Shown here in pieces: positions 54,791-64,000 of a DNA stretch of 64,000 bases. Numbering within the stretch: the stretch's first letter is position 1; every line of letters starts with the position of its first letter. The DNA is taken from contig JALORE010000002.1 of the NCBI GenBank assembly GCA_025459125.1, forward strand, positions 1-64,000, written 5' to 3'. Position numbers and translations under genes: made by a program. This stretch comes from Planctomycetota bacterium (lineage in GTDB: Bacteria; Planctomycetota; Phycisphaerae; Sedimentisphaerales; Anaerobacaceae). A model generated the notes under the pieces. That model worked only from the letters and a program-made list of their open reading frames with translations. It did not search any database and was not told the origin of the DNA.

Positions 54791-56131
54791 CTACAGGGCA
54801 GTGAAGGTGCCGATATACACTCTGACCGTTTCCCCGGGCAACCGGCCGAGACCCACGTGCAGGCCATGCAGCTCCTTGGTGTCGCGCCGTCGCTGCGCAT
54901 AGCGGCCCTCCTGCAACTCCTGGGGCTGCCACCACGCGGGTGCCCCGGTGCGGTAGGCGGTCTCCAGGTGTTCCCGTACGGCTGCGTCGGTGGTGAATTC
55001 CGCGTACACCGGCAAGGTCGCCGTCCGCGCCAGGCATGTCACGAGATCCGGCCGGGGCAGATCGAATCGGACCCAGCCCACTTGTCCCGCCAGGTTGGAG
55101 TCGGAGGCGTAGCACACCTCGGAGACGCTGGCGGGCAAGTCCAGTCCCAGCAACGTCCAGATGGCATCCCGCGGGTCCGGGGTGATCGTGTGGCATTGCG
55201 CGTGGGCATAGCATAGGAAGAGTCCGTCGGTACGGCCGAGGATCAGTACCAGCGTACGATCTTCCTGGGATTCGCCCAGACGGAAACCCTCCAGGGACCT
55301 GGATGCCTCCTCGACGCCGCGATTCAGCTCGGCGGGTCTCCACCAGGACGACTCCGTGCCAGGACCCCATGTGCTCAGTCGGTCCGCCAGACGCTCCACC
55401 TCGCCGGGACCGCCGTATTTCACCAGTCTGCTGTGTGTTCTTGCCTCCTGGAGGAACTGCCGATAACCGGCCTCGTCGAGAGTCCAGCGCTGCCAGACAC
55501 CGGTGTCATACCTGTGCTCGAGCCGGCTGTCGATCGTGACGTGGGTGTGCATCTCGCGCGCCGCAGCGGGCCTGGGGAGATTCTCGTGGGCGACCGCTTT
55601 CTCGGCGTGTTTGCCGGTAATCAGCAACACGCACACCTCCCATACTCCCGCGGTTCTCTCGGCGGTCCAGACCCGCACCTCCCACGATTCGGCGCGCTGG
55701 ACCCGCTTGCTGGTCACAGAAAGGGGATTCCACAGGGCTGTTACCCTCTGGGCAAAATGCCCTAAGGTTGGGTCACGTGAGAACGGCTCGGGGAACTCCA
55801 CGCTTCCTTTCGCCAGATCACGATACGCGGGAAACACGGCTTTCCCATCCAGGAGCTGCTCCAGATCCTCCCGCGCGAGATCGAGACAAAACAGGACCAC
55901 GTCCTCGACGTCGGACCGGTAGGAGAACACGAAGTGCCTGGCCGAGATAGGAAACCGCACGCCCAGGTACTGTTCCAGCCAGGCCTGGGGAGTCAGTCGT
56001 GCCTGGGCCTGCGCCGACGGCAGTTCTCCATACGCCGCGCGCTGGACGCCCCACAAGGAGCACCAGCACATCCCTGCCAGGCCCCATTTTCTGACAAGGA
56101 CATGTTTCGTGTCGCACGGTGCCGATATCAT
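54791..56131 (-). CDS. Hypothetical protein with internally repeated ~110-aa unit
   Basis: Start about 56131; repeated WWRPAEL...LEGFRLGESQEDRTLVLILGRT and WWQPQEL...LHGLHVGLGRLPGETVRVYIGTF. Confidence 0.75.
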   Translation of the reverse strand: MISAPCDTKHVLVRKWGLAGMCWCSLWGVQRAAYGELPSAQAQARLTPQAWLEQYLGVRFPISARHFVFSYRSDVEDVVLFCLDLAREDLEQLLDGKAVFPAYRDLAKGSVEFPEPFSRDPTLGHFAQRVTALWNPLSVTSKRVQRAESWEVRVWTAERTAGVWEVCVLLITGKHAEKAVAHENLPRPAAAREMHTHVTIDSRLEHRYDTGVWQRWTLDEAGYRQFLQEARTHSRLVKYGGPGEVERLADRLSTWGPGTESSWWRPAELNRGVEEASRSLEGFRLGESQEDRTLVLILGRTDGLFLCYAHAQCHTITPDPRDAIWTLLGLDLPASVSEVCYASDSNLAGQVGWVRFDLPRPDLVTCLARTATLPVYAEFTTDAAVREHLETAYRTGAPAWWQPQELQEGRYAQRRRDTKELHGLHVGLGRLPGETVRVYIGTFTAL

Positions 56132-56311
56132 ACTACGTCTCCCTCGCTCATTTCTGATGCTCGGTTTCGCGGTCGGACTCCCGGCATCCGAGTTCAACCG
56201 GCTGTATTCGTCCATCCATGGAGTTGCGCGGCCATGCCCGGTGTTACGGCGGTTCGTCGCGGGGGCGGGGAAGGGCCCAAAAGGCGAGTGTTCTGCGGAC
56301 GTGACTTGCCG

Positions 56312-58105
56312 TCACATCTGCTCGACCACTTGGATGCCCAGCAGCCGGCTCAGGCCATGGCGGATCGTCCGGGCGGTCAGGTCGCAGAGCAGCAGACGCG
56401 TCGGCCGCCTGGCCGCCGGGGCGTCCAGGACCGGGCACTCCGTGTAGAAAGCGCTGAACTTCTGCGCCAGCTCGTAGAGGTAGGCGGTCAGGTAGTTCGG
56501 TCGATAGTCGGCGCTCGCGGCTTCGATCGTCTCCGCGTAGCGGACCAGGTGCTTGCCCAGGTCCAGCTCCGTCGGCTCCTCGAGATCGAGACTGCCGATG
56601 CCGCCCAACTCCGCCGGGATGTTCACGCCTTTGCCTTCGGCCTTGCGTTCGATGGATTTGACGCGGGCGTACGCGTACTGCATGTACGGCGCGGTGTTGC
56701 CGTCCATGGCGAGCATCTTGTCAAAGCTGAAGACGTAATCGCTGGTCCGGTTGTTGGAGTAGTCGGCGTACTTGACCGCGCCGATACCGACAGCTTCCGC
56801 GACCTTCCCCTTCTGGGCGGGCGGCAGATCGGGATTCTTCTCCTCCACGACGGCCCGGGCCCGCTCGATGGCTTCATCGAGGAGCTCCCTGAGCTTGACA
56901 TTCTCGCCCGCGCGGGTCTTCAACGGTTTGCCGTCCTCGCCGAGGACGCTGCCAAATGTTACGTGGGCCAATTCCACCGTCCGGCCGTCCCGCCGGTTCC
57001 ACCCGGCCATTTCCGCCACCTTGAACAGCATTTGAAAATGCTGAATCTGCCGGGCATCGGTCACGTAGACGATGCGATCCGCCTTCAGGACGTTGACGCG
57101 ATAGCGCAGGGCTGCCAAATCCGTGGTCGCATAGAGATAAGCGCCGTCCGATTTCTGGATGAGGAAGGGCAGCGGCTCACCTTCCTTCGTCTTGAACCCC
57201 GGCGGGAATACGCACACCGCCCCGGCCGACTTGACAGCCAGGCCGAGATTCTCCAAATCGGCGACTACAGCAGGAAGCTTGTCGTTGTAAAAGCTCTCGC
57301 CGCGGACGTCATTGCGCAGGAGTTGTACGCCGAGACGATCGTATATGGTCTGGCATTCTGCCAGGGACTTGTCGCATATGAGCGTCCAGTCTTCCAAGGT
57401 GGATTTGTCGCCTGATTGAAGACTCACGACAAACCTGCGGGACTCCTCCACGAATTGAGGGTCTGTATCAAACAGCCTCTTGGCTTCTCGGTACATCCCC
57501 TCGATATCGGTAAGATCCAAGACCGTAGTGATCAAGAGAGCACCATCTCCCTGGGCGACCATGGCATGTCGGTATATGTAAGCTATCAGCATGCCAAATT
57601 GTGTGCCCCAGTCGCCCACATGGTTCTGGCGTATGACCTTCTGGCCGAGGAATTCGAGCAGATGGCAGATGGCGTCACCGATGATCGTGCTACGGAGATG
57701 GCCAACGTGCATTTCCTTGGCGATGTTGGGACTTGAGAAGTCCACAACGACCGTCTGCGCCTCGGGCACCGGGGTGATGCCCAACCGGTCGCACTGGTCG
57801 GCGTTGATGCGCAGGAGTTGCTCGGCAGTGTGCTGAGGCTTCAGGCGCAGGTTGATGAAGCCCGGCCCGGCCACTTCCGGCGGCTCACAGATATCGCCCA
57901 AGTCAAGCCGGGCGACGACCTCCTCGGCCAGCTTGCGGGGGCTGATCTTGAGCTGCTTGGCGAGGGCCATGATGCCGTTGGCCTGGTAGTCGCCGAAGCG
58001 CGGGTCGCTCGCCGGCCGCACAATCGCGGCACAATCCGGCCGCCCTGTCACCTTCGCCATCGCCGCCGTGATTCGTTCGTTGAGAGTATCGAGTGCAGAG
58101 TTCAC
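56312..58105 (-). CDS. argS: Arginine--tRNA ligase (GTG start)
   Basis: VVVDFSSPNIAKEMHVGHLRSTIIGDAICHLLEFLGQKVIRQNHVGDWGTQFGMLI. Confidence 0.97.
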   Translation of the reverse strand: MNSALDTLNERITAAMAKVTGRPDCAAIVRPASDPRFGDYQANGIMALAKQLKISPRKLAEEVVARLDLGDICEPPEVAGPGFINLRLKPQHTAEQLLRINADQCDRLGITPVPEAQTVVVDFSSPNIAKEMHVGHLRSTIIGDAICHLLEFLGQKVIRQNHVGDWGTQFGMLIAYIYRHAMVAQGDGALLITTVLDLTDIEGMYREAKRLFDTDPQFVEESRRFVVSLQSGDKSTLEDWTLICDKSLAECQTIYDRLGVQLLRNDVRGESFYNDKLPAVVADLENLGLAVKSAGAVCVFPPGFKTKEGEPLPFLIQKSDGAYLYATTDLAALRYRVNVLKADRIVYVTDARQIQHFQMLFKVAEMAGWNRRDGRTVELAHVTFGSVLGEDGKPLKTRAGENVKLRELLDEAIERARAVVEEKNPDLPPAQKGKVAEAVGIGAVKYADYSNNRTSDYVFSFDKMLAMDGNTAPYMQYAYARVKSIERKAEGKGVNIPAELGGIGSLDLEEPTELDLGKHLVRYAETIEAASADYRPNYLTAYLYELAQKFSAFYTECPVLDAPAARRPTRLLLCDLTARTIRHGLSRLLGIQVVEQM

Positions 58106-58140
58106 AAAATCATCGATCGCAAATCATCAACCATAGATCA

Positions 58141-58500
58141 TCAATAATCGATCTTCTCGGCGTCGCCCCAGAGCAGCTCGAGCTCGTAGAACTGGCGGTA
58201 CTCCGGGTCGAAGAGGTGCACGACGACGTCGATGTAATCGAGGAGGATCCAGCGGGACTGCTCGTAGCCGGCCCGGCCGAACCGCGAAAAGCCCTGCTCG
58301 CGCCCGGCCTGGGAGATCTCATCCGCGACGCTTTGCATCTGCCGGTTGCTGGTGCCGGTGGCAATGACGAAGTAGTCGGTGGCGGGCGACAGGCCCCGCA
58401 GGTCCAGCACGAGAATGTCCGTGCAATGCCGGTCCCGGGCGATCCGCGCCGCCGTTTGGGCAAACTCCTTCGCTTTCTTATTCGGTTTCCTTCTCGCCAA
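58141..58500 (-). CDS. rsfS: Ribosomal silencing factor RsfS (TTG start)
   Basis: DILVLDLRGLSPATDYFVIATGTSNRQMQSVADEI; GWILLDYIDVVVHLFDPEYRQFYELELLWGDA-type motif. Confidence 0.95.
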   Translation of the reverse strand: MARRKPNKKAKEFAQTAARIARDRHCTDILVLDLRGLSPATDYFVIATGTSNRQMQSVADEISQAGREQGFSRFGRAGYEQSRWILLDYIDVVVHLFDPEYRQFYELELLWGDAEKIDY

Positions 58501-58519
58501 TCTTCACGTCCTTCCTGTC

Positions 58520-58552
58520 AAAAAGAAAAGGGCGGCTATCTGCCAGCCGCCC
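58520..58552 (-). terminator. Intrinsic terminator immediately upstream of rsfS RBS
   Basis: Minus: GGGCGGCT ggcagat AGCCGCCC TTTTCTTTTT. Confidence 0.8.
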
Positions 58553-58622
58553 GTAGAGTACCTGCTCTCTGCCTCCGCGTCAATCGGGCGGCCCAACCTT
58601 CCTGTGGTCCGTAAGTCCGCCA

Positions 58623-58652
58623 ATAAAAAGGGGGCACGACCAGCGTGCCCCC
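58623..58652 (-). terminator. Intrinsic terminator of hppA
   Basis: Minus: GGGGGCACG ctggt CGTGCCCCC TTTTTATT. Confidence 0.85.
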
Positions 58653-58674
58653 GGGGAATCGGTCCCAGACACGG

Positions 58675-61272
<2,598 letters not shown>

Positions 61273-61433
61273 AGCCTGCCCGTTTCAAAAAGAACTTTAC
61301 TCATCCACACACAAGGACACGAAACGCAGTACTGTATCGCAATCGCGCCGTTTTTCAAGCGATTTTTCTGCAAAGTGCGTCAGTGAGTTGGCAACCCAAA
61401 GGCAGAAGGCCCTCCGCACGGGACCCGCAACCA

Positions 61434-62636
61434 TCAGGTGTGGTAGTCAGCATTTATACGGACGTACTCGGCGCTCAGGTCGCAGCCATAGTAGAAATCG
61501 CCAAACCGACCGACGCCCAGATCGACCGTGATCGTGTGTTCCCGCTGGGAGACGATGCGGGCGGCCACTTTGGGATTGAAGTCGGTGGGTGCCCCGTTTC
61601 TGAAGACGTATAGGTCGTCCAGCTTGCAGGAGAGCTTCGCCGGGTTGAGATCCACGCCGGAGGAGCCGACGGCACAGATGATCCGTCCCCAGTTCGGGTC
61701 CCCGCCGTGGACGGCGCACTTGAAAAGCGGGTAGTCCGCAACCGCGCGGGCTGCTTTGGTCGCCTCGGCGATGCTGGCGGCTCCTTTGATGACCACCTTG
61801 AACATCCGGGTCGCTCCCTCGGCGTCCAGGGCCATCTGCCGGACCAGATCGGTGCACAGATCGGCCAGGGCTCCCAGGAACTTCTGGTAAGCCGCGGATT
61901 GACCGGTGAGGCGCGGATTGCCGGCCAGGCCCGACGTCAGCAGGATGGCGGTGTCGTTGGTGCTCTGGTGGCCGTCCACTGTAAACCGGTTGAGCGAGCC
62001 GCCGATGGCTTCGCGCAAAGCTTTCTGCAGCAAGGACTTGCCGATCGCGACATCCGTCGTGATAAACAGCAGGGTGGTGGCGAGGTTGGGCCCGATCATG
62101 CCGGCCCCCTTGACCGTGCCGGCGATCTTCACCGTTGCCCGCGCGAGCTTGACCTCGCGATACGCATGCTTGAGCCGGGTGTCCGTGGTCATGATGGCTT
62201 TCGCGAATGCCAGTCCCGCCTTGGGCGAATCGCCCAACCGGGGGATGGCGTTAGCAATTCCCGGCAGAACTTTCTCCATCGGCAGTTGGTGGCCGATGAT
62301 GCCGGTGGAGGCGACGAGCACCTCCCGGGGCGACGCAGCCAGGTATCCCGCCGTGGCCTCGCACATCTGCCGGGCATTCGCCAGACCCCTCTTCCCAGTG
62401 CAGGCGTTGGCATTGCCGGAGTTGACCACCACGGCGTAGACCTTGCGGCTCTCGATATGCTCCCGGCTGATCTGGACGGCCGCCGAGACGATGCGGTTCG
62501 TGGTGAACATCGCCGCCGCGGTGGCCCCGGTCGGACACACCAGCAGTCCCAAGTCCGCATTGCCGGACACCTTCACTCCCGACGCCAAACCAGCCGCCCA
62601 AAACCCCTGCGGAGCTGTGACACTGTCGTTTCTCAT
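61434..62636 (-). CDS. argJ: Bifunctional ornithine acetyltransferase/N-acetylglutamate synthase
   Basis: VVNSGNANACTGKRGLANARQMCE; GAGMIGPNLATTLLFITTDVAI; GGSLNRFTVDGHQSTNDTAILL. Confidence 0.97.
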   Translation of the reverse strand: MRNDSVTAPQGFWAAGLASGVKVSGNADLGLLVCPTGATAAAMFTTNRIVSAAVQISREHIESRKVYAVVVNSGNANACTGKRGLANARQMCEATAGYLAASPREVLVASTGIIGHQLPMEKVLPGIANAIPRLGDSPKAGLAFAKAIMTTDTRLKHAYREVKLARATVKIAGTVKGAGMIGPNLATTLLFITTDVAIGKSLLQKALREAIGGSLNRFTVDGHQSTNDTAILLTSGLAGNPRLTGQSAAYQKFLGALADLCTDLVRQMALDAEGATRMFKVVIKGAASIAEATKAARAVADYPLFKCAVHGGDPNWGRIICAVGSSGVDLNPAKLSCKLDDLYVFRNGAPTDFNPKVAARIVSQREHTITVDLGVGRFGDFYYGCDLSAEYVRINADYHT

Positions 62637-62740
62637 AATGACTCTCTATCCCTTTTTATTCCGTTCACGTCGGCCTGCTCAATGATAGTCCGCGGCATCC
62701 CGGCTCTACAAGCGTTCTTGCTGCGGCGTGTGAGCCGCGA

Positions 62741-63589
62741 TCAGAGTACCGTCAGATCCATGGAGCGGGGATCATCGATGTCGCCGGGGCCGTTGGTGAG
62801 CTTGCCAGCGACGGCGTGCTCGCGGAACCCCGTCATCGGGTCGTAGAAGTTCTTGCCCGGGTCCACCGTGCTGACCATCATGCCCGGCCGGTTGGGCCGG
62901 AGCTGGCCGGCGATCACGCCATCCGGCTGAATGAAGCAGGACGGGTACGGCGAGTAGGGGTGACTGGAGTTGGTCATGCTCACCCAGAAATAGTTGGTCG
63001 CGGCGTGGCACTGCATCGTCTGCCGCATGATGTTCGTGTGCACACTGGGGCCCATCTGGCGGGCGTTGTAGAAGGACTGGAAGACACACTGCACGTCCTG
63101 TTTGTACAACTGGCGATACAGCTCCGGGAAACGCAGGTCGAAGCAGATGAGCAGGGAACACCGGACGCCGTTCAGGTCGAACGTGACGAAGCGGTTGCCG
63201 GGCGTGAAGTGTTCCAGGTCACCCGAGGTACAGAACCTTTTGTCGTAACGGGTTACGATCTTGCCCTTGGGGCTGATCAGGTAGAGGCAGTTGTGCGGCC
63301 GGTGGGGCGGCGTCAGGGGGTGTGTGCTGCCCAGCACGACCCACAGGCCCAGCTCCCCGGCCAGCGCCATGATTCGCAGAGTTTCTTCCCGCAAGGCGGA
63401 CCAGTTGTAGCCCTCGAACGAGGGAAAATCCACCCCGACGTAGCCGCTCAGCGCGCACTCCGAGAAGTGAACCGCGTCCGCTCCCGCTTTGGCGGCCTTC
63501 TGCAAGAACCGCCGGATGGCGACGGCATTGTGCTGCACCGAGCCCGTGACGGCGAACTGGCACGTCGCGATTCTGAGGGTACTCGTCAT
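62741..63589 (-). CDS. Carbon-nitrogen hydrolase (nitrilase superfamily)
   Basis: Start 63589; RIATCQFAVTGSVQHN, HFSECALSGYVG (E), GKIVTRYDKRFC (K), SLLICFDLRFPELYRQL (C). Confidence 0.93.
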   Translation of the reverse strand: MTSTLRIATCQFAVTGSVQHNAVAIRRFLQKAAKAGADAVHFSECALSGYVGVDFPSFEGYNWSALREETLRIMALAGELGLWVVLGSTHPLTPPHRPHNCLYLISPKGKIVTRYDKRFCTSGDLEHFTPGNRFVTFDLNGVRCSLLICFDLRFPELYRQLYKQDVQCVFQSFYNARQMGPSVHTNIMRQTMQCHAATNYFWVSMTNSSHPYSPYPSCFIQPDGVIAGQLRPNRPGMMVSTVDPGKNFYDPMTGFREHAVAGKLTNGPGDIDDPRSMDLTVL

Positions 63590-63948
63590 CCTTTCGATCC
63601 TACCTCCCCAAAGACCCGTTCCATGACCTCCAGCGCGAGGCGCGCCGAGACGGTCGCCCGGCCGCCGCCCATTTCCATGCCGACCTCCACCGCCTCCAGC
63701 GTTTCCTGGCGCGTGGCGCCCGCCCGGGCGGCCTGCTCGATGTGCCACTGCATGCAGGACTCGCAATCCGTCACGACGGAGATCCCTACCGCAATCAATT
63801 CCTTGTGCTTCTTGGCCAGGGCGCCATCGCTGTAGGTTGCCGCTTCCATGTCCAAGAAGGCGCGGTAGACCTTCGAATTCAGGGACAGCAGCCGCTGGTG
63901 CGCCCGTTGCCTCTGGCGACAGATCTCCTCGATCTTGTCCATGTCCAT
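63586..63948 (-). CDS. Carboxymuconolactone decarboxylase/AhpD-like protein
   Basis: KHKELIAVGISVVTDCESCMQWHIEQAARAGATRQETLEAVEV; CxxC...H motif; ATGA overlap with nitrilase gene. Confidence 0.92.
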   Translation of the reverse strand: MDMDKIEEICRQRQRAHQRLLSLNSKVYRAFLDMEAATYSDGALAKKHKELIAVGISVVTDCESCMQWHIEQAARAGATRQETLEAVEVGMEMGGGRATVSARLALEVMERVFGEVGSKG

Positions 63949-64000
63949 TCCCTCGGTGCGACCGCTCACTCCAGGCCCATCGTTTCCCGCAGGCCGAAGA

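Noticed and set aside
63966-64000. Possible end of a minus-strand CDS (FGLRETMGLE*)
   Set aside because: Only about ten codons are in the window; insufficient to call.

Overview
High-GC bacterial window, probably Planctomycetota (Phycisphaerae/Sedimentisphaerales-like). That placement is an inference from gene content: spd-type EF-G, DUF1501, Gfo/Idh/MocA, pseudopilins, and giant LamG/discoidin secreted proteins. I support about 28 protein-coding genes: (i) five paralogous giant secreted multidomain proteins; (ii) housekeeping genes (EF-G, accB/accC, homocysteine methyltransferase-MTHFR fusion, thyX, argS, rsfS, argJ, hppA, yggS, yjbQ); (iii) two GLUG-repeat secreted proteins plus a gutted third copy; (iv) a SUMF1/DUF1501/PPC cluster; (v) a compact AAA ATPase + TOPRIM-like (DUF4276-type) pair that looks like a defence cassette. 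No rRNA, tRNA, CRISPR array or intact transposase was recognised. The least-explained signals are: (a) several families of modular palindromic intergenic elements, some of which appear to have entered reading frames (4170-4202, 23081-23109, 24330-24540); (b) one family whose TGCAATTGCCC terminus sits exactly 20 bp upstream of two putative -35 boxes; (c) two orphan transcription units that look like structured small RNAs (53716-54001 and 48452-48563). All statements come from reading the sequence and the ORF track; no searches were run.
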